A stretch of 16,289 nt of DNA from Chloroflexota bacterium (GTDB taxonomy: Bacteria > Chloroflexota > Anaerolineae > Aggregatilineales > Phototrophicaceae), in contig JAPOYU010000126.1 of the NCBI GenBank assembly GCA_026706395.1, forward strand, positions 1 through 16,289, in the 5' to 3' direction. Positions within the stretch are counted from its first letter, which is position 1. Each line of letters starts with the position of its first letter. The position numbers were made by a program, and so were the translations under genes. The notes beneath the pieces were generated by a model. That model did not search any database. It was not told the DNA's origin and saw nothing but the letters and a program-made list of their open reading frames with translations. Positions 1 to 6,594 of the stretch are shown one piece after another.

Positions 1-46
1 GCGGCCAGTTGATAAACCGGTGCCGGGCGTACATCAGTCCGGCCAT
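1..46 (-). CDS. Possible start of an unidentified gene running off the left edge
   Basis: On the minus strand an ATG (44-46) opens 31 nt downstream of the rsmI stop. It reads 15 codons (MAGLMYARHRFINWP) without a stop to the window edge. The position and orientation would suit a third gene of the esterase-rsmI unit. There is no convincing Shine-Dalgarno sequence upstream, and 15 codons are too few to recognise a family. It may be chance. Confidence 0.25.
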   Translation of the reverse strand, partial: MAGLMYARHRFINWP

Positions 47-77
47 GACTATGCCTGCAATTGATCAATTCGCCAGC

Positions 78-902
78 CTAGTCTTTACTGATGCCAAGCT
101 GGTACACGGCGCCTTTGGTCCAGCCAGCGGCTTTTGCCACGATTCGCGCCGCCTGCGAAAGCGGCTCGCCCGCAGTCAGGCGCTTCGAAAGCGCAGTCTC
201 CACTTCCGCCTGACTCCAAATGGCAGCACCTTCGTCGGCGCCCGCAATCACGAGCGTGACCTCGCCTCGCGGGTTTTCAGCCAGAAAATGGGCCCGCACT
301 TCGCCCGCGCCGCCGCGGCAGAATTGCTCGAACTTTTTGCTCAACTCTCGCGCGACACATACGCGCCTGTCTTCGCCCATGATCTCGACGATCAGCGAGA
401 GCGTGTCCGATAGTCGATAGGGACTTTCGTAGGCCACAACCGTTTCCTGCCGGTCGCTGAGCGCTGTCAATTGCGCGCGCAGCGCCGCGGCTTTTCGTGG
501 CAGATAGCCGACGAACAGAAAGCGATCGGTCGCCATGCCGGAACCGACCAAAGCCGTTGTAATCGCGTTTGCTCCGGGCAAAGGCACGACCGTATAGCCA
601 TTTTTCAGCGCGGCGTCTATAAGCTCGAAACCGGGGTCCGAGATGCCGGGCGTGCCAGCATCCGAGATGAGCGCGACGTCAGCCGATTCCAAAGCGGAAA
701 AGATGACGTCCAGCTTCGAGAGTTTGTTGTGCTCGTGATAGCTGGTCATCGGCGTATCGATATTGAAATGCCTCGTCAGCACGCGCGAGGTGCGAGTGTC
801 TTCAGCCGCTATCAGAGCAACTTCCTTCAAGATGCGCAGCGCGCGCAGGGTGATGTCTTCGAGGTTGCCGATCGGCGTTGGAACGATGTAGAGGGTCCCC
901 AT
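78..902 (-). CDS. rsmI: 16S rRNA (cytidine(1402)-2'-O)-methyltransferase RsmI
   Basis: RsmI is an SAM-dependent cytosolic methyltransferase that 2'-O-methylates C1402 of 16S rRNA at the ribosomal decoding centre. The 274-aa product has the usual family length. It begins with the family's N-terminal strand-loop (YIVPTPIGNLEDITLRAL, residues 5-22). It then shows the AEDTR motif (33-37), SYHEHN (54-59), the SAM-site loop ALISDAGTPGISDPG (77-91), the PLPGANA segment (108-114) and YESPYRL (158-164). The C-terminus (about 240-270) has the small helical domain seen in RsmI. The ATG at 900-902 lies 21 nt after the stop of the upstream esterase-like gene and has no clear Shine-Dalgarno sequence, so expression as the second gene of that unit is likely. 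The function does not explain the esterase neighbour. Confidence 0.96.
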   Translation of the reverse strand: MGTLYIVPTPIGNLEDITLRALRILKEVALIAAEDTRTSRVLTRHFNIDTPMTSYHEHNKLSKLDVIFSALESADVALISDAGTPGISDPGFELIDAALKNGYTVVPLPGANAITTALVGSGMATDRFLFVGYLPRKAAALRAQLTALSDRQETVVAYESPYRLSDTLSLIVEIMGEDRRVCVARELSKKFEQFCRGGAGEVRAHFLAENPRGEVTLVIAGADEGAAIWSQAEVETALSKRLTAGEPLSQAARIVAKAAGWTKGAVYQLGISKD

Positions 903-923
903 GAATCGCGCCAGTGAAATCGG

Positions 924-2123
924 CTAGGCGGGAAAGACGTGAGCCAGGGCTTCCGGCAACACACTCTTGAATGCGGCCAGGCTATGACCGCTGCCCAGCT
1001 CGACGAAGCGGTAATGTAGATCCGGGTCATGCGTCATTCGCCGCTCGAGGATGCCGCGCAGCGCCAGCGCCGGCTGATAGAAGCGCAGATCCTGTTCGTA
1101 GCGGCCGACCGACTGGAAAATATAATTTGGCAGAATTGGCAAGTCGCGGAAGCGCTGGGCAAAGTCCTTGAGCAATTGTACAGCCGGCGCGCGACCCAAA
1201 GGCGGCGAGATCACAATGAGATGACCGCAGATTGCCGGATTCTTCAGGGCGGCGTAGGCGGCCGCTATGGCGCCTTCGCCAAACCCGCCTAGACCTAGAT
1301 CGAGCGGGGTAATACGGTGCTCGGCCTGCAAGAAGGGTAGCAGTTCCGCTGCGATGGAGGCGTAGTGCTTGTCATTGCCGACATATTCGGCAATTCGTTC
1401 CGATTGCGGACCGCTAGCCAGCATCGCGATGATGATGGGCTGCATCTTTCCATGTTTTATCAGCGCGTCGGCGATGAATGGCACTTCGAGGATATTCATG
1501 GCCCATTGGCCGTCCATCAAAACAAGCAGGCGGTACTCCACCCCATCGTTCGCGTCGTAGCCGGGCGGCGTATACACCCAAAGGCTGCGATCGTTGAAAC
1601 CGAGTTGAACCGAGCTAAAGCGGTGGCGATAGACGCGCCCGCGAGGCACCGCCGCCATTGAATGCCAATTGGGGAAGGGACGCGCCCGCGGCATTTGCAA
1701 TACGGATGTATCAACCTGGTTGGCCGTGATCGAAACCTCGTTCAGGGGATCGGCCTGCCAGAATCTGCCGACGCGATCCATCAGGTCGACTTCTTGCGCA
1801 AGCGGCGTTCCGGGATCATCGATAGCGAACATATAGTCGACCAGCGCGTCGCGCTCAAAGTAACGCTGGAAGTACCAGAGCGATGTGTCTTCGAGCCGCG
1901 CCATATTTTCGAAGGGCGGGTCACGATTAACGATGTCAATGTTAAGAGCGACATTCTTCGCCGTCCAGGAATCGTATACGAAAGTGGCTTTGTCGCGTTC
2001 GATCCAGGGCCATTCGTCATGCGTACCCAGCAATTCATCCACCAGGCCCTGACGCTCATTCATCGGAGTCTGGTAGACCTCGCAGAGAAACTGGATGAAA
2101 GAATCCCATCTCGATTTAGCCAA
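924..2123 (-). CDS. Enterochelin esterase-like alpha/beta-hydrolase lacking the nucleophile Ser
   Basis: The 399-aa protein has the architecture and length of Fes-type esterases (Esterase D/PF00756 family). An N-terminal region (about 1-165) precedes an alpha/beta-hydrolase domain (about 166-399). Family landmarks include VYTPPGYD (183-190), LLVLMDGQ (199-206), AAELLPFLQ (258-266), PAICGHLIVISP (296-307) and a terminal GSGHSLAAF (377-385) carrying the expected catalytic His380. The nucleophile elbow, normally G-x-S-x-G-G, reads GGFGEG (279-284), so Phe281 (codon 1281-1283, TTT) replaces the serine and hydrolysis by the classical mechanism is unlikely. The start is TTG, chosen because a GAGGA lies 9 nt upstream; the next ATG is codon 21. 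There is no signal peptide. It is probably transcribed with rsmI from the promoter at 2161-2190. It could be a non-catalytic binding protein or an enzyme with altered chemistry. Confidence 0.8.
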   Translation of the reverse strand: MAKSRWDSFIQFLCEVYQTPMNERQGLVDELLGTHDEWPWIERDKATFVYDSWTAKNVALNIDIVNRDPPFENMARLEDTSLWYFQRYFERDALVDYMFAIDDPGTPLAQEVDLMDRVGRFWQADPLNEVSITANQVDTSVLQMPRARPFPNWHSMAAVPRGRVYRHRFSSVQLGFNDRSLWVYTPPGYDANDGVEYRLLVLMDGQWAMNILEVPFIADALIKHGKMQPIIIAMLASGPQSERIAEYVGNDKHYASIAAELLPFLQAEHRITPLDLGLGGFGEGAIAAAYAALKNPAICGHLIVISPPLGRAPAVQLLKDFAQRFRDLPILPNYIFQSVGRYEQDLRFYQPALALRGILERRMTHDPDLHYRFVELGSGHSLAAFKSVLPEALAHVFPA

Positions 2124-2160
2124 AGCCGCAGATCCTCAAGGCTTTCTCGTAAACAGTACC

Positions 2161-2190
2161 ATTTTAGCACCGCCGTAGGCTATAGGAAAA
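2161..2190 (-). promoter_or_regulatory. Candidate sigma-70-type promoter of the esterase-like/rsmI unit
   Basis: Read on the minus strand, TAAAAT (2161-2166) is a 5/6 match to the -10 consensus. A poor -35 (TTTTCC, 2185-2190) sits 18 bp upstream. Initiation near 2154 would give a leader of about 30 nt to the TTG start. The rest of the 2124-2377 gap holds the GNAT upstream region, including a TATGAT at 2296-2301 without a matching -35. I see no RNA gene or repeat in it. Confidence 0.4.
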
Positions 2191-2377
2191 CGGCGCCGAC
2201 GCGCGTAGTCTATGCGGCTGCATCGGGACAGCGGGTTCGCGCCCAAGTCGCTGGGCAAATGATACAAAGGGGCAACAGCCGTGGACGCTTTGCGGTATGA
2301 TGACTTCGGACTGGCTAAGCGCTCGATTTGCAGGGCGAGCCGGTGAACTCTTGGAAGATGCAACAAGGGAGCAAACA

Positions 2378-2782
2378 ATGCCGACACGATTTATATACTC
2401 TTTCAGCGAGCCGCTGAATCCGGAAGAGCTCCATCAGTTGTTCCAACAGACGAGTTGGGCCGATTCGCGCACTCCGCTGGATATCCAGCTCATGTTGGAC
2501 CGAAGCCAGATTACGCTGGGCGTTTGGGATGAGGATCATCTGATCGGTTTCGCGCGTGTGATCACTGATGATCGTTACCGCGCGCTTGTCGATGACGTCG
2601 TGGTCGACCGCGCTTATCGCAAGCAAGGCATTGCCTCGCACATGTTGGAGAAAATCCTTAAGCGAACTGAACATATTGAAGTCGTCATGCTGGACTGCGA
2701 CGCCGACCTGGTCGGCTTCTACGGTCAGTTTGGCTTTAAGCCGAAAGACAGCGCTTCGCTTCAATTGCGTAACAATCGCTGA
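2378..2782 (+). CDS. GNAT family N-acetyltransferase
   Basis: This is a predicted cytosolic acetyl-CoA-dependent N-acetyltransferase of 134 aa; the substrate cannot be told from sequence. The GNAT core is clear: a strand with LIGFARVITDD, then the strand DDVVVDRAYR leading into the acetyl-CoA pyrophosphate loop RKQGIASHML (Q/R-x-x-G-x-G/A type). It ends in the family's terminal FYGQFGFKP. I set the start at ATG 2378 because AAGGGAG (2365-2371) lies 6 nt upstream. The frame is open back to 2297, but that extension has no ribosome binding site and does not look like GNAT sequence. The gene stands alone, 107 nt before the aminotransferase gene on the same strand. Confidence 0.88.
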   Translation: MPTRFIYSFSEPLNPEELHQLFQQTSWADSRTPLDIQLMLDRSQITLGVWDEDHLIGFARVITDDRYRALVDDVVVDRAYRKQGIASHMLEKILKRTEHIEVVMLDCDADLVGFYGQFGFKPKDSASLQLRNNR

Positions 2783-2825
2783 GGGGTGAAGCATTGCGCG
2801 AGTGAACTGACAGCTTACCTCAAGA

Positions 2826-2844
2826 GATGATATGAGTTATCATC
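2826..2844. promoter_or_regulatory. Perfect 7-bp inverted repeat upstream of the aminotransferase gene
   Basis: GATGATA (2826-2832) and TATCATC (2838-2844) flank a 5-nt centre, TGAGT. The repeat lies 45 nt before the ATG of the aminotransferase, where an operator or promoter-proximal hairpin would sit. It has no T-run after it, so it is not an intrinsic terminator for the GNAT gene. The size and AT-rich dyad fit a dimeric repressor site, but I cannot name a regulator. Confidence 0.35.
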
Positions 2845-2889
2845 ACGATTCGCGCCTCCGGCCAAGGCCGCTAGCATAGGGAATGGCAA

Positions 2890-4008
2890 ATGAGCGGTTT
2901 GCAATTCAACCCGTATATCGCCCGTTTTGTGCGGGAAGAAGCGGACACGGCATTAGATGACGGGCGAGGACCCTCGCCCGATATGCCAGTGCATCGCTTG
3001 CAAAACAACGAAAACCCGCTGGGTCCCTCTCCGCTGGTGATCGAAGCGATCAATGCGACCGCGCCTGCCTTATCTTATTATCCGAGTTTTACTGACATTG
3101 AGTTGCGGCGCGCCATCGTGGAGGCGCTCGGGCGCGGTTTGACGCCACAGCATATCTTCACCGGCTGCAGCGGATTCGAGGCGCTGGAGTTGGTGATGCG
3201 CGCAACCCTCACTCCAGGAGACGAATTAATCCTGTCATCGCCCACATTTGCCGGAGCCTACAAGAAGGTCTCGCTGCCGCTCGGCGCCAAAGTTATAGAT
3301 GTGCCGCTGGAGCCGGAAACCTTTCGCTATCGTCCCGAAGCGGTGCTGGACGCCGTCACGGAACGCAGCAAACTAATTATGCTCTGCAATCCCAACAATC
3401 CGACGGGCACATTGATTACGGCGAGCGCCATGGAGCGGCTGATGCTCGGATTGCCCGATCACGTATTGGTGGTGGCTGACCAAGTCTACTATCATTTCGT
3501 GGACGCCGACGATTTTCCCGATTCGCTGCAATACGTCGCAGATGAGCGGAACATCGTCATCATTCACAGTTTCTCGAAGGCATACGGTTTGGCCGGCATG
3601 CGTCTTGGCTATGGCATCGCCAAGCCGCAGATCGCAAACAGCATCGCGGGATTGCAGCGCGGCTTTCATCAGAATAAGCTGGCGCTGGCGGCCGGAATCG
3701 CCGCCTGTCGCGATCAAAATCATGTCCGCCGCGTTGTAGATTATCTGCGCGAAGAGGCGCGCTGGATCTGCTCTCAATTTGACCGGCTGGATATCCGCTA
3801 TTGGAAGCCGGCGGCTAACTTCATCCTCTTCGAGACGCGCCGGCCAGCTGACCAGCTTGAGGAAGAATTGCGCCTCCGCGGCTTCCTGCTGAGGGGCCAA
3901 ACACAGAACGGTTTGCCCTATTGCATGCGCCTTAGCGTTGGCAAGCGCGAAGCGAACGACGCCTTTATCAGCGCGCTTGAGGACATCTTGAATAATGGGC
4001 CGGCTTGA
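2890..4008 (+). CDS. HisC-like PLP-dependent aminotransferase (class I/II)
   Basis: The 372-aa protein is a fold-type I aminotransferase closest in style to histidinol-phosphate aminotransferase (usual length about 350-370 aa). Visible landmarks are NNENPLGPSP (39-48), the cofactor phosphate region TGCSGFEAL (91-99), CNPNNPTG (166-173) and DQVY (197-200), whose Asp and Tyr contact the PLP ring. SFSKAYGLAGMRLGY (227-241) carries the Schiff-base lysine K230. The C-terminal MRLSVG (346-351) carries the substrate-carboxylate arginine R347. The family's usual DEAY is DQVY here. AGGGA 8 nt upstream supports the ATG at 2890. No his genes are nearby, so a role in histidine synthesis is only one option; a related aromatic or phosphonate aminotransferase is also possible. 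Confidence 0.85.
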   Translation: MSGLQFNPYIARFVREEADTALDDGRGPSPDMPVHRLQNNENPLGPSPLVIEAINATAPALSYYPSFTDIELRRAIVEALGRGLTPQHIFTGCSGFEALELVMRATLTPGDELILSSPTFAGAYKKVSLPLGAKVIDVPLEPETFRYRPEAVLDAVTERSKLIMLCNPNNPTGTLITASAMERLMLGLPDHVLVVADQVYYHFVDADDFPDSLQYVADERNIVIIHSFSKAYGLAGMRLGYGIAKPQIANSIAGLQRGFHQNKLALAAGIAACRDQNHVRRVVDYLREEARWICSQFDRLDIRYWKPAANFILFETRRPADQLEEELRLRGFLLRGQTQNGLPYCMRLSVGKREANDAFISALEDILNNGPA

Positions 4009-4052
4009 CGCGCACCGGGGGCGAGATCGGTTATTCCCCGTTAAACCCGTCA

Positions 4053-4081
4053 TTGTTACAGACCGACGACTATGCTAGAAT
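4053..4081 (+). promoter_or_regulatory. Strong promoter of the rpsB operon with extended -10
   Basis: TTGTTA (4053-4058, 4/6 to the -35 consensus) is followed after exactly 17 bp by TAGAAT (4076-4081, 5/6 to the -10). A TGC lies immediately before the hexamer (4073-4075), giving an extended -10. Initiation is expected around 4088-4090. This is the best two-box promoter in the window, as expected for a ribosomal protein operon. Confidence 0.7.
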
Positions 4082-4087
4082 CGCGCG

Positions 4088-4204
4088 CGGCATTTCGCCC
4101 TAAAGGCGGTTTGCCGAAATCCCACACATCGGGACTCACGGTGGGTGTTGTCCGCCTCGGCGGATTGTCACCGGGGGCTGAACGGTGTGCGAGTGTAAAA
4201 CACC
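4088..4204 (+). promoter_or_regulatory. Structured 5' leader of rpsB, candidate autoregulatory RNA
   Basis: Between the predicted start and the rpsB ribosome binding site lie about 120 nt dense in short inverted repeats. Hairpin 1 is a two-part stem, CGGCA/TGCCG (4088-4092/4112-4116) around CGCC/GGCG (4096-4099/4105-4108). Hairpin 2 is CCCAC/GTGGG (4121-4125/4141-4145). Hairpin 3 is TCCGC/GCGGA with a CTCG loop (4151-4164). Hairpin 4 is CACCG/CGGTG (4169-4173/4183-4187). GGTGT (4184-4188) can instead pair with ACACC (4200-4204) close to the Shine-Dalgarno sequence, which excludes hairpin 4. S2 is known to repress its own operon through the leader in gamma-proteobacteria. Regulation here is inferred; I recognise no named RNA family. 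Confidence 0.45.
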
Positions 4205-4225
4205 AGTAATTCAAGGAGAATGGCA

Positions 4226-5110
4226 ATGCCAACAGCGGTAAAGATGCGGACCTTGCTCGAGACGGGTGTGCATTTCGGGCATCGCACGAACAAGTGGAAT
4301 CCCAAGATGGATGAATTCATCTTCACGCAGCGCAACGGGATCCACATTATCGACCTGCAAATCACGCTGAAGAATCTCAACCAGTTCCACGATATGATCG
4401 TCAACCTGATCTCTGGCGGCGGATCGGTGCTGTTCGTCGGTACGAAACGTCAAGCGCAGGAGATAATTCAGCGGGAAGCCGTGCGCTGCGGCATGCCTTT
4501 CGTCAATTACCGCTGGCTGGGCGGTACACTGACAAATTGGCAGACAATCCGCAGTCGCATAGACACGCTGAAGCAATTGGAGCAGCGGCGCGACGCAGGC
4601 GAGTTTGATCGCTTGACCAAGAAAGAAGGTCTGGTTCTGCAGCGGAAGATTTCCAAGCTGCAATTGCGACTGGGCGGCATTCGCGAGATGAAGCGCATTC
4701 CGGATCTACTGATCGTGGTGGATGCCGAGCGAGAGTATACGGCCGTCAAAGAAGCCAATATCTTGAAGATACCGGTATTAGCGCTGGTCGATACCAATGC
4801 CAATCCCGATACGGTCGATCATATTCTGCCGGCCAATGACGATGCGATGCGCTCAATCCGTCTGCTGATTGGCGCATTGGCGGACGCTGTCCTGGAGGGG
4901 CACAACCTGCGACAATCCGCCGGCGTAGAAGAAGAGGAAGAGCAGTTCTTCGCTGATGCCTACGAAGAGGAACTCGCTGACGAAGACTTGCTGGGTGAAT
5001 CGACCCTGGCGAAGCTGCGCGATTCCAAACTCTTCGCCGATGAAGAAGAGGCTAAGACCGAAGCAGAGGCTGAAAGCGAAGGCAACGAGGCTAGCGACAA
5101 AGAAGAATAG
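4226..5110 (+). CDS. rpsB: 30S ribosomal protein S2
   Basis: S2 binds the 30S subunit between head and body and is needed with S1 for initiation. The 294-aa product has the family signatures: LLETGVHFGHRTNKWNPKM near the start, FVGTKRQAQ, VNYRWLGGTLTNW, the coiled-coil helical insert (about 110-155) and PVLALVDTNANPDTVDHILPANDDA. The last 60 or so residues are a strongly acidic, low-complexity tail (EEEEE then Glu/Asp/Ala-rich), longer than in E. coli S2 and common in Chloroflexota-like proteins. Two in-frame ATGs exist (4220 and 4226). AAGGAG (4213-4218) is 7 nt from 4226 but only 1 nt from 4220, so I chose 4226. It is first gene of an operon with tsf, 47 nt downstream. Confidence 0.97.
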   Translation: MPTAVKMRTLLETGVHFGHRTNKWNPKMDEFIFTQRNGIHIIDLQITLKNLNQFHDMIVNLISGGGSVLFVGTKRQAQEIIQREAVRCGMPFVNYRWLGGTLTNWQTIRSRIDTLKQLEQRRDAGEFDRLTKKEGLVLQRKISKLQLRLGGIREMKRIPDLLIVVDAEREYTAVKEANILKIPVLALVDTNANPDTVDHILPANDDAMRSIRLLIGALADAVLEGHNLRQSAGVEEEEEQFFADAYEEELADEDLLGESTLAKLRDSKLFADEEEAKTEAEAESEGNEASDKEE

Positions 5111-5157
5111 AGGGCCCCGCATGTGATGGCCGCAGCTTTACGGAGACGAGGAGAACG

Positions 5158-5763
5158 ATGGCAGTAACAGCAGTAGAGGTGAAAGCGCTGCGGGAGAGAA
5201 CGGGCGCGGGACCGCTCGACTGTAAGAAGGCGCTGGAGCAGCATAACGGCGACATCGACGCGGCGGCGGAGTTCCTGCGCGAGAAAGCGCTGAAAGACGG
5301 CATCAAGCTGCAAGGCAAAGGGCGCAGCGCCAACGAGGGAGTCATTGGCAACTACGTCCATTTCGACCAACGGCTTGCGGTCATTGTCGAAGTCAATTGC
5401 GAGACCGACTTCGTCGCGGCGACTGATCAATTCAAGTCCTTCGCCAAGGATATTGCGATGCACATCGCCAATATGAATCCGCAATATGTCAAACGCGAGG
5501 ATGTACCGGAAGAACAAGTCGCAGCGGAAAAGAAACTGCAATTGCAGCGGGCGCTGGAAGAAGGTAAACCGGAGCACATCGCTGAAAAGATGGTCGCCGG
5601 CCGCATGAACAAGTGGTACGAAGAGATCGTGCTGATGGAGCAGGCTTTCATCAAGGACGATGACAAGACTATAATGCAGTACTTGCAGGAGACCGTCGCC
5701 GAAGTGGGCGAGACGATCAATATCGGGCGTTTTCAGCGAATCGCCATCGGTGACGGAGCTTGA
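5158..5763 (+). CDS. tsf: Elongation factor Ts (short form)
   Basis: EF-Ts is the guanine nucleotide exchange factor that recycles EF-Tu-GDP to EF-Tu-GTP. The 201-aa protein starts with the UBA-like N-domain (VEVKALRERTGAGPLDCKKAL, about 6-26). It contains the EF-Tu-contacting VNCETDFVA segment (about 79-87) and ends with QETVAEVGETINIGRF. It is the short single-core form, about 200 aa against about 283 aa in E. coli, as in Thermus- and Chloroflexota-type bacteria. GAGGAG (5148-5153) is 4 nt before the ATG. It is co-oriented and evidently co-transcribed with rpsB, and is followed by an intrinsic terminator. Confidence 0.97.
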   Translation: MAVTAVEVKALRERTGAGPLDCKKALEQHNGDIDAAAEFLREKALKDGIKLQGKGRSANEGVIGNYVHFDQRLAVIVEVNCETDFVAATDQFKSFAKDIAMHIANMNPQYVKREDVPEEQVAAEKKLQLQRALEEGKPEHIAEKMVAGRMNKWYEEIVLMEQAFIKDDDKTIMQYLQETVAEVGETINIGRFQRIAIGDGA

Positions 5764-5812
5764 GCGTATTGGCGCGACGGCGATCTCACAAAGGCGAATC
5801 TGTTGTTTTCTG

Positions 5813-5840
5813 AGGGATTAGTTTCGGCTAATCCTTTTTT
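5813..5840 (+). terminator. Intrinsic terminator after tsf
   Basis: GGATTAG (5815-5821) pairs with CTAATCC (5828-5834) around TTTCGG. A-U and G-U closure extends the stem to 5813/5836, and six T residues (5835-5840) follow directly. It ends the rpsB-tsf transcript. The next start codon, that of the MerB-like gene, is only 15 nt beyond it, so that gene depends on read-through or on a promoter I cannot see. Confidence 0.85.
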
Positions 5841-5855
5841 GCGTGCGGGGCTATC

Positions 5856-6527
5856 GTGACGACATGCAAAACTGACTGGGAGATTCGTCTCTTCGTGTAT
5901 AAAACACTGATTGCGAATGGTGCGGCGCCGTCCGTTGATACAATCGCTGAACGCTTTGCGCTAACGCCACTGGACGCCCGGCGCGCTCTGCAAAGACTGC
6001 ATAACGCGCATGCCCTTGTGCTTGAAGAGAACGGCGGCGAAGTATTAATGGCGAATCCACTCTCCGCGGTGCCGACCGATTATCGCGTCACCGTTGACGA
6101 TGTCGCCTATTATGCCAACTGCGCCTGGGACTCGCTTGGTATCCCGGCGATGCTCGAAAGTGACGCGCGGATCGAGGCGCGTCACCCCCTGACCGGCGAA
6201 ATTATTCGCTGCGCTGTGACCGGTGGGGCGCTGCATAATGGCGGCGGAGGACTTGTGCATTTCGCCCATCCTTTTCGCGAATGGTATGACAATATCGTAG
6301 ATACTTGAGCGAGCATTCTTCTCTTCCGGTCGGAAGACGAGATTGACAGTTGGTGCCGAAGTCACGGTAGAAATCGTGGCGCGGTGCTAAGATTGTCGCA
6401 AGTGTGGGAACTGGCGAAAAGTTGGTATCAAGACCGGTTGTCGTCAGACTACCGCGGCAGAACAGAGGCGGAAGCTGAGGCGATTTTTCGCGCGCTGGGA
6501 CTGAACGACGAATTCTGGCTTGCCTGA
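5856..6527 (+). CDS. Alkylmercury lyase (MerB)-like protein, predicted selenoprotein with Sec at UGA 6306-6308
   Basis: With the in-frame TGA (codon 151) read as selenocysteine the product is 223 aa, close to MerB length (212 aa in R831b). An N-terminal winged-helix-like region (about 5-60) leads to ALVLEENGGEVLMANPLSAVPT (53-74), then YYANCAWDSLGIPA (85-98). Cys89 and Asp92 have the spacing of MerB Cys96/Asp99. Codon 151, in DT-U-ASILLFRS, aligns with catalytic Cys159 (MerB has FCCHVHFFAS); the Cys-to-Cys/Sec spacing is 62 here and 63 in MerB. After the TGA the same frame runs 72 codons with family-like sequence (WC at 166-167, LSQVWELAKSWY at 180-191, FWLA at the end) to a second TGA at 6525. 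The start is GTG, with GGGG 5 nt upstream. MerB cleaves carbon-mercury bonds using its Cys pair and Asp; the substrate here is unproven, and no merA, merR or merT is present. Alternatives are a nonsense mutation or sequencing error at a Cys codon. I am confident of the family, less so of Sec. Confidence 0.8.
6306..6342 (+). promoter_or_regulatory. Candidate bacterial SECIS element next to the recoded UGA
   Basis: Downstream of the TGA, TCTTCC (6322-6327) pairs perfectly with GGAAGA (6332-6337) around the loop GGTC (6328-6331). A C-C mismatch (6321/6338) separates this from a lower stem of four pairs (6317-6320 with 6339-6342, one G-U). In the E. coli fdhF SECIS the apical loop also contains GGUC, the G and U that contact SelB. 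There the GGU lies 19-21 nt after the UGA; here it lies 20-22 nt after. Nineteen nucleotides separate the UGA from the loop, within the range accepted for bacterial SECIS hairpins. The element overlaps coding sequence, as is normal in bacteria. This is by eye; no folding was run. Confidence 0.7.
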
Positions 6528-6594
6528 CTCCCTTCAGCTAATTACTGCACGTGAATGTAATCGAGCTGCTGATGACATTGACCAAGGAGCGGCC

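Noticed and set aside
1662..2300. 212-aa plus-strand ORF opposite the esterase-like gene
   Set aside because: The opposite strand encodes a protein with a recognisable fold and ribosome binding site; this frame has neither.
4009..4045. Terminator after the aminotransferase gene
   Set aside because: CGGGG and CCCCG can pair, but the loop is about 15 nt and no T-run follows.
3373..4053. 226-aa minus-strand ORF opposite the aminotransferase gene
   Set aside because: It is antisense to a conserved PLP enzyme and has no protein-family features.
5856..6308. A complete 150-aa protein ending at the first TGA
   Set aside because: It would lack the second catalytic residue and the C-terminal third of the MerB fold, while the same frame continues with family-like sequence and a SECIS-like hairpin follows.
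6306..6308. UGA recoded as Trp or Gly genome-wide (variant genetic code)
   Set aside because: Many genes in the window end at UGA at their expected family lengths, including tsf, pyrH, dtd and the HisC-like gene.
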